A stretch of 64,000 nt of DNA from Cognatundibacterium rivi (GTDB lineage Bacteria; Pseudomonadota; Gammaproteobacteria; Burkholderiales; Burkholderiaceae_D). The position numbers and the translations under genes were made by a program. Positions 7,462 through 16,722 of this stretch are shown piece by piece (the stretch's first letter is position 1; each line of letters begins with the position of its first letter). Below the pieces are notes generated by a model that was given only the letters and a program-made list of their open reading frames with translations, made no database searches and had not been told where the DNA came from. The stretch covers positions 434,001 through 498,000 of the forward strand of contig NZ_JAGSPK010000003.1 of NCBI RefSeq assembly GCF_018139565.1. The letters are read 5' to 3'.

Positions 7462-8207
7462 CCGAAGATGCACAAATTCTGATTGCGCGCCTGCTCGCGC
7501 ATCAAACCCTGCGCCGTGAAGATAAGCTGGTCAAACGCGCTTTGTCAGATGAAAATTTCCGTACCGAACTTGATGCCAGACTCAAAGCCTGCGGCATGAA
7601 ATTCGTTGATAACGTGTATGCCGATTACGTCACGCTGGCATTAACGCGCGACAGCGAATCAAAAGTATTCGGCACTAAGGAAACCTGGCAGAACAATAAT
7701 TTCGGCCTCGCCCGCGATGGCGTGGCGCTGCTGGTGGTGTTGTGGTCACTGATTATTTTGCCGAAACGCGAACGCCAGGAAGCGCATCAGCTGGCGGAAG
7801 AAGATCAGAACGATATGTTCGGCAAAGAGAAACCTTTGCCACGCGCCGAAGATACCTCGATCGGCATTTCATACCGCGCATTGCTGGCCGATTTCGGCGA
7901 TAAGCTCGGTAAAAAAACGCGCATGGATATGAACCTTGGCCAACTTGCGCGCGTTGGCTTTATCGAACGCAAAGGCGATCTGATTCTGGAAGGCCCGCTG
8001 CTCGATCTGCTGATGGATACCGACACACTGAAGGACCGCATCATCAATGGTGCATTGTCGGATATTTTCCAGATTCCTGCGGTGCGCACGCCTGCGATTT
8101 TGACTCCAGCCAACGAAGAAACGGACGCCGTGGAAACGCTGGCAAGTGACGACAACCGCGATACGGATACTGATGCAGACGCGCCCCTCAACACCGGAAA
8201 AGAATAA
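7458..8207 (+). CDS. KITE-like subunit of an SMC complex (MksE/JetB-like position)
   Basis: A 249-aa protein lying between a kleisin-like gene (4-bp overlap) and an SMC gene (5-bp gap). The middle reads like tandem winged helices: NNFGLARDGVALLVVLWSLI, then ISYRALLADFGDKL, then LGQLARVGFIERKGDLILEG, as in KITE proteins (MukE, MksE, JetB, ScpB), which dimerise and sit on the kleisin. The C-terminal 50 residues are Asp/Thr-rich and probably disordered. The assignment rests on predicted fold and operon position; no catalytic motif is expected or seen. Confidence 0.65.
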   Translation: MTEDAQILIARLLAHQTLRREDKLVKRALSDENFRTELDARLKACGMKFVDNVYADYVTLALTRDSESKVFGTKETWQNNNFGLARDGVALLVVLWSLIILPKRERQEAHQLAEEDQNDMFGKEKPLPRAEDTSIGISYRALLADFGDKLGKKTRMDMNLGQLARVGFIERKGDLILEGPLLDLLMDTDTLKDRIINGALSDIFQIPAVRTPAILTPANEETDAVETLASDDNRDTDTDADAPLNTGKE

Positions 8208-8212
8208 AACTT

Positions 8213-11041
8213 ATGTTTCATATTAAATCGCTGGAACTGGTGCACTGGGATTACTGGCAGCGCATCAAAAATATTCCCCTCGACGCCAAGATCATTACGA
8301 TTGCCGGACAAAACGGTTCCGGTAAAACTACCTTGCTAGATGCCTTGCGCACCTTGTTCGGGCTCGAATGTTCTATGGGACGTTCTTACAAACACTACGC
8401 CCGCCATTCCGGCCAGCAAACCGCTTGGATACGCGCAGTGGTCGATAACAGTGCGGTGGGTCCGCAGATTTCGAATCGCCCTTTCCGCATGTCCGGGCTG
8501 TATGAAGATGAAGTCACCCTGTTCTGCAAAATAGAAAAAAACGGTGGCGACTGGAAACGTCAGTATCTGATGCGCGGCGGTAAAGTCGAGATCGAGGAAG
8601 TGATCGAAGCGCATGATTGGCTGGGTGTGGAAAGCTACCGCAAACGCTTGTCCCACGCGGGGTTGTCGAATGCGATGGGTAAAGTGCTGGCGCTCGAACA
8701 GGGCGAAACTGACAAGCTGTGCGAATATGCTCCACGTCAGTTACTCGATCTGGTGTTCCAGGTCTTTGGCGACAAAGAAGTGCTGGATGCTTACGATGAT
8801 GCGAAACGTCATCAGCATGATACTGAAGTTGAATTGCAGCGTTTTGAAACTGAACTCGAAGGCGCAAAGGCGAATCTGGAAGGCTTGCGCCTGAAGGTCG
8901 CGAATTACCATCAGTATGAAAGTCTGCAAAAAGAAAAACGTGATCTGCAGGAAGAAATTCTGCCGACACTGCAATACCATGAAGACCTGGTCAAAGCCGC
9001 AGCCACCAGCCAGTCGCTGCGAAACAGCAAGCGCTTATTGAAAACGCAGGATGAAGCTTTATCCGGGCGTCGTCAGCATCTGGCGCAACAGGCGCATGAA
9101 GTGTCGGAAGCCAAGCAAGTGGAAACCGCACTGGAAGCGGAAGAATCGGCGTTGCGTGAAAAACTGCAGCAAATCAATGCCAAGCTGAAACCGCAGGAAA
9201 GTCTGCTCGAACAAAAAAGCCGTCTGCAAAAACTGGCCGCCGAAGCCGACGCCGATGTCGCCAACGTCGCCGATGATTTAGAGAAAAAAGAAGCCGAACT
9301 CTCACGTCAGAAAGCGGAGCGCGATGCGCTCAGCCAGCGCATCGCCAGCGAGATGGATACGATCGCCGCGCTGCAAGGCAAATCCGCCCTGCCCGACCCG
9401 GAAAACGTGCGCCAGATGCGCCGCGCCCTGAACGATGCAGGGATTGCGCATTGCATGCTGCCGGATATTGTCGAAGTCACCGACCCGCAATGGCAAGGCG
9501 CAGTCGAAGGCATGCTGCGTGGCTATACCTCAGTGATTTTGCTCGACAAGGCCAGCGATGCCGCAGCGGCCTACCGCATTGGTGAGAAGCAGAAATACAG
9601 CCACTTCATCGTGCCTGAGCGCATCAGTGCGCCTGTCGTTAAAGACCAGAGCCTGCTGTCCGTCGTGAATTTCACTGCGCAGGCACCTGCCTGGCTGATC
9701 GAACAATTACAACGCGTATCGACTGTCGGCTCGATTGAAGCGGGCATGAAACTGCCGCGTTCGCAAGAATGGATCACGCCCGACGCCTATCATTTTGAAC
9801 GTCGTGGCGGACGCTCGTTGTTTGTCGAAGTATCGCGCTACCGTTTCGGCAATGCCGGTCGTACTCAGCGTCTGGAAGCATTACTGAAATCGCTACCGCG
9901 CCTGCAATCGCAGGAAGACGTGCTGACCATGAACATCAGCAAACTTGCCGGTGAAATCAGCGCCTACAAAGCGCGTCTGGCAGGTGTCGATGCGGCAAAA
10001 GAACTCAGTGCGCGTCATGCCGAATTTGAAGAAGCCCTGCGCAATACGCAACCGCTGAAACAGCAACGCATCGAAGTCGGCAGCCGCTTAGGTGAAATCG
10101 CACCGCTGCTGAAAGCAGCAACCGAACAACGCTCTGTCGCGCATCTGAAGTGGGAACAGGCCAAGGCCGCCATCGCCGATGCCGAAGCGCAATTGCGTGT
10201 GTCAGAAAAACGTCACGCTGAAGAACGCGCCGCGCAATACGAAACCCTGCGCAGCATGCGCGATACCTGGCATACGCTGCCGCCCAACTGGAAGCGCGCG
10301 TCACACCGGCGTGAACTGGTGGCAGAGCACGAAAACGTCCATCAGATCGAATTGCGACTCCGCAGTCTGAGCAATAATCTGGCGCGCGATGACTGGGAAA
10401 CCGACTCCACTGTGGTGGATCAGTACACCCGTCTGAACGCCTTGCTGCAAGGCCGCCAGGCAGAAACCGATGAACGCCGTTATCAGAATAACCGGGCAAT
10501 CGAGGCCACCATCAATGCCCGCGCCGCCTACATGGACAGACTGCGTTACACCATCAAGGCGTACAGCAAAAATATCCGTCAGCTCGGCGAGCTGGCCGGT
10601 ATTGAAGTGCATACTGATCCGGTGAAACTCGAAAATGATGATATTCAGCTGGCGCAGGCCGGTTTGCATGTGCGTTTCAAATTCGATGGCAAAGGCCCTA
10701 TCGGTATGAACGACGGCGAAGCCTCCGGTGGCCAGCAGGTAATGAAATCGCTGATTCTGCTGATCGGTCTGCTGAAATCCGAAGACGGTTCCGGCGGCTT
10801 CGTTTTCATCGATGAACCGTTTGCCCATCTGGATATACGCAATATTCAGCTGGTCGGCGAATTCCTGAAAAATACCGATGCACAGTATCTGATGACCACG
10901 CCATTGACGCATAACACCGACGTCTATGACCCATCAGAACTGACGCTGATCACCAGTAAAAAGAAAAAAGACACAGAATGGGCGCAACCAATTTTTGTCT
11001 TGCAACGCAAGGTGGAAAAAAGCAAGGAACACCGCGCCTGA
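8213..11041 (+). CDS. SMC-like ATPase with hinge and short coiled-coil arms
   Basis: A 942-aa ABC-type SMC ATPase. Visible in order: Walker A GQNGSGKTT (residues 32-40); N-head with the Q-loop region ending near residue 175; a coiled coil rich in Glu/Gln/Lys/Leu to about 390; a globular hinge-like domain (about 392-550, including HCMLPDIVEVTDPQWQGAVE and FIVPERI); a returning coiled coil to about 790; the ABC signature ASGGQQ (837-842); and Walker B plus D-loop FVFIDEPFAHLD (863-874). All catalytic elements are intact. Arms of roughly 200 residues are much shorter than those of Smc or MukB and closer to MksB-type proteins. It is the third gene of a coupled row with kleisin-like and KITE-like partners, suggesting a DNA-loop-forming or plasmid-restricting condensin. 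No MksG/JetD nuclease gene follows. Confidence 0.85.
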   Translation: MFHIKSLELVHWDYWQRIKNIPLDAKIITIAGQNGSGKTTLLDALRTLFGLECSMGRSYKHYARHSGQQTAWIRAVVDNSAVGPQISNRPFRMSGLYEDEVTLFCKIEKNGGDWKRQYLMRGGKVEIEEVIEAHDWLGVESYRKRLSHAGLSNAMGKVLALEQGETDKLCEYAPRQLLDLVFQVFGDKEVLDAYDDAKRHQHDTEVELQRFETELEGAKANLEGLRLKVANYHQYESLQKEKRDLQEEILPTLQYHEDLVKAAATSQSLRNSKRLLKTQDEALSGRRQHLAQQAHEVSEAKQVETALEAEESALREKLQQINAKLKPQESLLEQKSRLQKLAAEADADVANVADDLEKKEAELSRQKAERDALSQRIASEMDTIAALQGKSALPDPENVRQMRRALNDAGIAHCMLPDIVEVTDPQWQGAVEGMLRGYTSVILLDKASDAAAAYRIGEKQKYSHFIVPERISAPVVKDQSLLSVVNFTAQAPAWLIEQLQRVSTVGSIEAGMKLPRSQEWITPDAYHFERRGGRSLFVEVSRYRFGNAGRTQRLEALLKSLPRLQSQEDVLTMNISKLAGEISAYKARLAGVDAAKELSARHAEFEEALRNTQPLKQQRIEVGSRLGEIAPLLKAATEQRSVAHLKWEQAKAAIADAEAQLRVSEKRHAEERAAQYETLRSMRDTWHTLPPNWKRASHRRELVAEHENVHQIELRLRSLSNNLARDDWETDSTVVDQYTRLNALLQGRQAETDERRYQNNRAIEATINARAAYMDRLRYTIKAYSKNIRQLGELAGIEVHTDPVKLENDDIQLAQAGLHVRFKFDGKGPIGMNDGEASGGQQVMKSLILLIGLLKSEDGSGGFVFIDEPFAHLDIRNIQLVGEFLKNTDAQYLMTTPLTHNTDVYDPSELTLITSKKKKDTEWAQPIFVLQRKVEKSKEHRA

Positions 11042-11229
11042 CCTGTGGTAAGAGTAGTTCCGTGAGGAATTACCGACAGTCTGAAAAAATATCTGGTGCA
11101 GCCCGCAGTTGCACTGGGGTATCGCTCATAAAACCCGTACAATGTTTTTTTTGAAACATCTGGCAGTGTATGACTACTGAAGGGGTAACAGCCCCCACCG
11201 TCGTTACATTGCAAAAGGAGAGGTGCGGC

Positions 11230-12381
11230 ATGAGCATGGTAACGGATATCGCGACGGACGTCGTCAGCGAGGCATTGATTGTCAACGAAGCAGCTAAGAC
11301 GGCGAACAGTTCTCATACCGCCCATGCACATGAACATGGTGGTAATTGCGCCAATTGCGGCACACTTCTGACCGGCCCTTATTGTCATGCCTGCGGGCAG
11401 TCGGCGCACATTCACCGCTCTCTGCTACATATGACCGAAGAGTTTCTGCATGGATTTCTGCACTTTGAAACAAAGGCATGGCGCACTATTCCGGCACTGA
11501 TTTTTAAGCCCGGGCAACTAACCCGCAATTATATTCAGGGACAACGAACTCGCTATGTGTCGCCGCTGGCATTATTTCTGTTTTTGATTTTTCTGATGTT
11601 TTTCGTCTTTTCAATGACAGCGAATCACCCTGAAGACAAGCTATCCTCTGCAACGAAAAATAAGGTCAGCATCAACAACAATAACGCTAACGCTATTGGC
11701 GGTAGTAAAGAAAAAATACAGCAGGTCGATGACAGCAGTGTTCCGTCAGGAATAGATAAAGAACTGAGTGAAACCGCGCGCACGTCACAAAAAACGGATA
11801 ATGAAAAAAATCAGAAGAATAATCCTGCAGCGGCTGCTCAGCCTGCGGCAATCGCTACCGAGACTGATAACGCGGCAACGGATAATGAGATTGTTGATGC
11901 CGGCGTACTGATCAAAAAAATCGACCAGCAGTTTGACAATAGAAAAATCACTTCGACCATACCAAGATTGGAACAGAAAATCAGAAGCGCTGTTAAAAAT
12001 CCTGAACTGATTCTCTACAAAATGAAAAGTAATGCGTCGAAATTTGCTTTTCTGCTGATGCCAATGTCGCTGCCATTTTTGTGGTTGCTGTTTATATTCC
12101 GACGTCAGTACGTCATGTTTGACCATGCTGTTTTTTCGCTCTACTCATTATGTTTCATGAGCCTATTGCTGATGTGTATTGCCCTGCTGAACAGGTTCGG
12201 CTTCAGCATAACTGCAGCGATGCTGTTCGCATTTGTGCCGCCGGTACACATGTATACGCAGCTAAAACAAGCGTATCAGCTGAGTGTCAAAGGCGCGCTC
12301 TGGCGCACGTTTGCATTACTGTTTATTGCAACATGCGCGCTAACTTTTTATGCGATTGTTGTACTGTCGATCAGTGTTTAA
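11230..12381 (+). CDS. DUF3667-type zinc-ribbon membrane protein
   Basis: A 383-aa protein with an N-terminal zinc ribbon (CANCGTLLTGPYCHACGQ), the adjoining DUF3667 pattern FETKAWRTIPALIFKPGQL then RYVSPLALFLFL, one membrane helix (about residues 115-135), a long polar Asn/Lys/Thr-rich linker, and three or four helices at the C-terminus. Function of the family is unknown; a membrane sensor or trafficking role is often suspected. The start at 11230 is chosen for AAAGGAGAGGTGCGGC just upstream rather than the ATG at 11170. It lies 188 bp behind the SMC-like gene and is probably a separate unit. Confidence 0.8.
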   Translation: MSMVTDIATDVVSEALIVNEAAKTANSSHTAHAHEHGGNCANCGTLLTGPYCHACGQSAHIHRSLLHMTEEFLHGFLHFETKAWRTIPALIFKPGQLTRNYIQGQRTRYVSPLALFLFLIFLMFFVFSMTANHPEDKLSSATKNKVSINNNNANAIGGSKEKIQQVDDSSVPSGIDKELSETARTSQKTDNEKNQKNNPAAAAQPAAIATETDNAATDNEIVDAGVLIKKIDQQFDNRKITSTIPRLEQKIRSAVKNPELILYKMKSNASKFAFLLMPMSLPFLWLLFIFRRQYVMFDHAVFSLYSLCFMSLLLMCIALLNRFGFSITAAMLFAFVPPVHMYTQLKQAYQLSVKGALWRTFALLFIATCALTFYAIVVLSISV

Positions 12382-12446
12382 AATACTTGTCTTCTGATCC
12401 CTGAAAGCGCGGACAGTACACTTCGGCATCAGTATTTTCTTAAAAG

Positions 12447-12483
12447 AAAAAGCCCCGCTAAAATATATTGCGGGGCTTTTTTT
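12447..12483. terminator. Bidirectional terminator
   Basis: Stem AAGCCCCGC / GCGGGGCTT with an AT-rich loop, flanked by A-rich and T-rich tracts on both sides. It serves the DUF3667 gene (plus) and the DksA-type gene (minus), which converge here. Confidence 0.9.
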
Positions 12484-12499
12484 ACGGCAGTCTGGTAAT

Positions 12500-12877
12500 T
12501 TACATGCTGGAATGTGGATGCAAATGCAGACGATGGTCGTTGGCTTCGAGTTTGCTCTGACAATCGATGCAACGTTCGGCTGTCGGCTCTGCCTCTAAAC
12601 GCGCAAAAGGAATGGCGCTGCCACATTCACTGCAAATATCGGCGACGTTTTCATTGAGTCTGGCCTGCGCCCGCTGCAAAGCCTGCCACTCCGCATGATG
12701 ATGCAGATATTGCGCCATCTCATCGGCATTCAGCGCATCATTCGTGAGACGATCGCCCTCACCGGATTGTATCTGCAAACTTTCAGGATTATGTTGCCGC
12801 AATTCCTCTTGTATGCTTTGCTTTAAGCCATCCAGTTTCTCTTTTAAGCTGTTTTGTTGTGCACTGTTGAGACTCAT
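12500..12877 (-). CDS. TraR/DksA-family C4 zinc-finger protein
   Basis: A 125-aa protein with an N-terminal coiled-coil hairpin (about residues 5-80) and a C4 zinc finger whose Cys pairs are CSEC and CIDC, about 17 residues apart. This is the DksA/TraR layout, in which the coiled coil enters the RNA polymerase secondary channel and changes promoter response, usually with ppGpp. At 125 aa it is shorter than classic DksA (about 150 aa), so it is more likely one of the accessory paralogues than the main DksA. A His-rich tail (HRLHLHPHSSM) follows the finger. GGGAGAAAAC precedes the start. Confidence 0.88.
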   Translation of the reverse strand: MSLNSAQQNSLKEKLDGLKQSIQEELRQHNPESLQIQSGEGDRLTNDALNADEMAQYLHHHAEWQALQRAQARLNENVADICSECGSAIPFARLEAEPTAERCIDCQSKLEANDHRLHLHPHSSM

Positions 12878-13227
12878 GTTTTCTCCCTTAAATCAATGAC
12901 CTGCCAAGTATTCAGATTACTCTGCTCAAAGTAAATCAGTCTTGATTAAACACAATCCGGATGTCGTCAATCTCTTCTTAAAACAAGAATTTCAATATCT
13001 GACCTGCATGGCGAATATTCCGGTCTACGTTACCACACGTCTGCTTGCGATGGCAACGCGGGGCTTTAGGTCACAGCAGATGTGAAGCCTCATGCATATG
13101 AAAGCATAAATAGCTCCCCACGAGCATCATCGTCGTGAAATAATTCTGTTGTACGCTTTTATTCCTCTCGCAAGCAGTCGGCCTCCTGTGGCGGGCTGTT
13201 TTATTAACCTCCATTGAACATCAGAAC
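12878..13227. other. Divergent intergenic region, no gene seen
   Basis: 350 bp between the DksA-type gene and the phosphatase gene. It contains a modest inverted repeat CACGA/TCGTG near 13118-13136 and no supported ORF. Promoters for both flanking genes must lie here, but I cannot place them reliably. Confidence 0.4.
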
Positions 13228-14910
13228 ATGAAACCGATGAAGCCCTCCCTGCTTTGTCTGCGCCCTGTGCGCAGGCTGTTTTTACTTACTTGTCTTGTTG
13301 CCGCCAGCAGCCTGGCAACGTTTCCGGCGATTGCAGCAGAAAAACCTGCGCAACCAAAACTGGTCGTGGTGCTGGTGGTCGATGGTTTGCCGCAAGAGCA
13401 AGTCACGCGTTATCGTGATCAGTTCGGACAAGGCGGATTCCGCCGTTTGCTGGATCAGGGAGCATGGTTCAGTAATGCCCATCAGGCGCATGGCGTGACA
13501 GTCACTGCGGTTGGTCACGCTGCCGTACTGACTGGCGCGTATCCTTACCAGCACGGCATTATCTCGAATGACTGGACCGATACGAAAACACTGGAATCGA
13601 TGTACTGCACGCAAGACAATGCGCACAACTATATCGGCGATGAAACCAAACCCGGCGCCGGAACCTCGCCTGCTAATTTACGCGCCAGCACAGTCGGCGA
13701 CGAATTACGCTATGCAACCGGTAACCGGGCGAAAGTAATCACGGTATCAGGTAAGGATCGCGGCGCGATTCTGCTCGCAGGCAAAGCGGGGACGGCGTAT
13801 ATGTATATGGGCAAATCCGGCAATTTCGCCAGCAGCACCTACTATATGCAAAGCCACCCGCAGTGGGTGCAGCAATACCATGCCAGCAAGCCACAGGACA
13901 GATTCTATGGCAAAGAATGGCGTCCCTTACTTGCCGATGCATCTTATGCAGGCGACGCCAGCGATGATCTGATTGCAGACGAAAAAAACCGTTTTCCATT
14001 TAAATATGAAAGCAAATCCGGCAAACCGGATGCGGAATATTACGGCAAGCTGTACACCGGTCCGTATCTCGATGAAATGACGCTGGACTTTGCCCGTGCC
14101 GCGGTAGAAGGTGAAAATCTGGGCCGTAATCCTGCCGGTGTACCTGATGTGCTGGGCGTCAGCTTATCCAGCCATGATTATGTGAACCATAGTTTTGGTC
14201 CGGAAAGCCGCATGTCGCACGATCATTTGCAGCGACTCGATCGTCTGCTGGCGAATTTTTTCAGCTATCTGGATAAACGTGTTGGTCTTGATAACACCAT
14301 GGTCGTACTGACTGCCGATCATGGTTTTCCGAACGTGCCGGAATTCTCACAATCCATCAAACGTGATGCCCAGCGTCTCGATGGTAAGCAAATGTCAGCA
14401 GCATTGAGTAAGCATCTGGCAGAAAAATTCGGGCAGGAAAATCTGGTCAGAAAATGGTCGCCGCCGAATGTGATTCTGGATTACGCACTGATAGAGCAAA
14501 AGAATCTGAAACGGGAAGAAGTAGAAAATACGGCTGCACGTTTCCTGTTGAATTACCCTGGCGTGGCGAATGCGTTCACCCGTACTCAACTGGAAAACGG
14601 CAATCTGCCGGCCACCCGCATCGGAACCCTAATGCAACGCGCGTGGAACCGTCAGGTATCCGGAGACATCATGGTGGTGATCAAACCTTTCTGGTATTTC
14701 AGCAGCGGTAAGCAAGGGACTTCGCATGGTTCACCCTACTCGTATGACACGAATGTACCGCTGATGATCATGGGCAAACCGTGGATTAAAGCAGGCGCTT
14801 ACGGTCAGTATGCCGAGGTCATGGATATTGCACCGACACTCGCGCATCTGTTGCGTGTGCGTCCGCCATCAGCTGCCGAAGGACGTGTGCTGACAGAAGC
14901 ACTGCAGTGA
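13228..14910 (+). CDS. PafA-like alkaline phosphatase family protein (periplasmic)
   Basis: A 560-aa alkaline-phosphatase-superfamily hydrolase with an N-terminal signal peptide (about residues 1-37, ending PAIA-AE). Metal and catalytic elements visible: VVLVVDGL (metal Asp), the nucleophile region GVTVTAVGHAAVLTGAYP (Thr nucleophile as in PafA and nucleotide pyrophosphatases), SSHDYVNHSFGP, TADHGFPN and HGSPYSYDTNVPLMIMG near the end. It most likely hydrolyses phosphomonoesters in the periplasm, though phosphodiesterase activity is possible in this superfamily. Length suits the PafA group. No Pho-box was recognised upstream. It converges on the POT transporter gene. Confidence 0.85.
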   Translation: MKPMKPSLLCLRPVRRLFLLTCLVAASSLATFPAIAAEKPAQPKLVVVLVVDGLPQEQVTRYRDQFGQGGFRRLLDQGAWFSNAHQAHGVTVTAVGHAAVLTGAYPYQHGIISNDWTDTKTLESMYCTQDNAHNYIGDETKPGAGTSPANLRASTVGDELRYATGNRAKVITVSGKDRGAILLAGKAGTAYMYMGKSGNFASSTYYMQSHPQWVQQYHASKPQDRFYGKEWRPLLADASYAGDASDDLIADEKNRFPFKYESKSGKPDAEYYGKLYTGPYLDEMTLDFARAAVEGENLGRNPAGVPDVLGVSLSSHDYVNHSFGPESRMSHDHLQRLDRLLANFFSYLDKRVGLDNTMVVLTADHGFPNVPEFSQSIKRDAQRLDGKQMSAALSKHLAEKFGQENLVRKWSPPNVILDYALIEQKNLKREEVENTAARFLLNYPGVANAFTRTQLENGNLPATRIGTLMQRAWNRQVSGDIMVVIKPFWYFSSGKQGTSHGSPYSYDTNVPLMIMGKPWIKAGAYGQYAEVMDIAPTLAHLLRVRPPSAAEGRVLTEALQ

Positions 14911-14926
14911 TCTGATTACTGTAATT

Positions 14927-14961
14927 AAAAAAAGCCGCATGAAAAATCATGCGGCTTTTTT
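14927..14961. terminator. Bidirectional terminator
   Basis: Stem AAGCCGCATGA / TCATGCGGCTT with a short A-rich loop, preceded by an A-tract and followed by a T-tract. Shared by the phosphatase (plus) and the POT transporter (minus). Confidence 0.92.
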
Positions 14962-14986
14962 GTTTTCAATGGCCTGACTTGTTGCT

Positions 14987-16543
14987 TCAGGCTTTGCGAT
15001 AGTTGTTCAGCATTTTGTAGTTCTTCGCGTACAGCGCAAACAATAAGGCTGCGAGTAAGGCAAAACCGGCGAAGAAGAACATCTGGAAAGCGGCCACACT
15101 GATGCCTGTCGTTTTGATCTGCTCAGTCACTGCCGTGCTTTTCACACTGGAGTTCGCAAGCAAGACCCATAAGTTACCTATCGTCACGGACAGATTCCAG
15201 AAACTCATGATCACGCCTTTCATTGCCAGCGGTGCCTGACTATAAGCGAATTCCAGACCTGTCGCGGATACCAGCACTTCGCCAAAAGTCAGCAAAGCAT
15301 ACGGCAAAATTTGCCATGTGATATCAATCGAATTGCCGCCATCAATCGCCAATTGCATAAAGCCGACGACGATCCATGCCAGGCCGGAAAACGCAATTCC
15401 CAGCCCCATACGGCGCAAGGCAGTCAGCTCAACGCCCATGCGCTTGAGCATAGGGTACAGAATCAGGTTATTGAATGGAATCAGCAACATCACCAGCATA
15501 GGGTTTAATGCCTGCATCTGTGAGGACTGGAACCACGACGGTTTCGTCATCAGATCGGCCTGCAATACCCAGGTTGAGGCTTTCTGATCAAACAAAGACC
15601 AGAACGGCGTCACCAGTGCAAACACCACCAGAATGCGCAATACAGAACGCACACCATCGACTGCCTCATCAGGATGCGCGCCACGCGCGCGATCCAGCTG
15701 CATCCATGCGCCCATGCCACCGAATCCCAGCATTAACACCAGCACCAGACACAATGCGGCAACGATGCCGATGGCCGGAATTAGGAACAGCGAGCCAACT
15801 GCCAGCAAGGCTCCCAGCCATGCCATCAGCGTGCCGCTATTCGATTGGCCTGCAACCTTAGTCGTCAGCGCAGTACGCACGACATTCAGGAAAGAATGCG
15901 GGTCTTTTGAGACCGGCGGTACATGCACATATTTTTTGCGGCCAGACCAGAAAATCATGGTCGCGATAAACATCAGCGCACCGGGAATACCGAAAGCAAC
16001 GCTGGCACCCAGTTGCTTGAGGAACAGCGGCATCAGCAGCGAAGCGAAGAAGGAACCGAAATTGATGATCCAGTAAAAACCATCGAATACTTTTTGCGCC
16101 AGCTTGCGATTGGTCTGATCAAACTGATCGCCGACAAACGAGGTCACCAGCGGTTTAATCCCACCGGAACCCAGCGCGATCAGAAACAACCCGGTATAAA
16201 AACCATTGCGGTTATCCTCGAAGATCGCCAGGCAGGCATGCCCGGCGCAATACACGAGGCTGAGCCAGAACACGGTATTGTATTTACCGAAGTAACGATC
16301 CGCGAGCCAGCCACCCAGCAAAGGGAAAAAATAGACGCCGATGACGAAGGTATGAAAGACTTCCTTTGCCATGCCTGCGCGCATGTTTTCCGGCATCGAC
16401 AATAACAGGCTGGTAATCAGAAACGAGGTCAGGATGTTGCGCATGCCATAAAAGCTGAAACGTTCACAGCCTTCATTCGCGATAATGTAGGGAATTTGTG
16501 GCGGCATTTTCGCTTGTTCAGCGTGCCCGGTGTTTTGCGTCAT
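14987..16543 (-). CDS. POT/PTR-family proton-dependent oligopeptide transporter
   Basis: A 518-aa inner-membrane transporter importing di- and tripeptides with protons. The family's ExxERFxYY motif appears as NEGCERFSFYGM near residue 25, and the PTR2 signature FYWIINFGSF lies near residue 155. About 12-14 hydrophobic helices are present, with the cytoplasmic GGWLADRYFGKYNT loop after helix 2. The start at 16543 is chosen because CTGGAGAGGTCG precedes it; longer forms from 16561 or 16576 lack this. It is transcribed alone. Confidence 0.93.
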   Translation of the reverse strand: MTQNTGHAEQAKMPPQIPYIIANEGCERFSFYGMRNILTSFLITSLLLSMPENMRAGMAKEVFHTFVIGVYFFPLLGGWLADRYFGKYNTVFWLSLVYCAGHACLAIFEDNRNGFYTGLFLIALGSGGIKPLVTSFVGDQFDQTNRKLAQKVFDGFYWIINFGSFFASLLMPLFLKQLGASVAFGIPGALMFIATMIFWSGRKKYVHVPPVSKDPHSFLNVVRTALTTKVAGQSNSGTLMAWLGALLAVGSLFLIPAIGIVAALCLVLVLMLGFGGMGAWMQLDRARGAHPDEAVDGVRSVLRILVVFALVTPFWSLFDQKASTWVLQADLMTKPSWFQSSQMQALNPMLVMLLIPFNNLILYPMLKRMGVELTALRRMGLGIAFSGLAWIVVGFMQLAIDGGNSIDITWQILPYALLTFGEVLVSATGLEFAYSQAPLAMKGVIMSFWNLSVTIGNLWVLLANSSVKSTAVTEQIKTTGISVAAFQMFFFAGFALLAALLFALYAKNYKMLNNYRKA

Positions 16544-16722
16544 CGACCTCTCCAGTTTCATTGTTGTGTTGAACAATAAGAAAACGGCCCTTGGTAAAGG
16601 CCGTCTGTAAAAAACATCTTTATCCTGCTGTATTTTCGCCCAGAATTTGTGGGCGAAGTATCCGGATTTGCCGGTATCACGTCAAGCTTCAGAAGCGTCA
16701 GCAAGCAGATTGATTTTCCGTT

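Noticed and set aside
7805-8311. 168-codon minus-strand frame across the KITE-like/SMC junction
   Set aside because: Ser/Arg-rich shadow frame crossing two well-supported genes.
10301-10912. 203-codon minus-strand frame opposite the SMC C-terminal head
   Set aside because: The plus strand carries the ABC signature and Walker B here, so the antisense frame is not a gene.
6094-11041. Calling the SMC trio a complete Wadjet (JetABCD) or MksBEFG defence system
   Set aside because: No JetD/MksG-type nuclease gene follows; the next gene is a DUF3667 membrane protein. The first subunit also does not begin like JetA.
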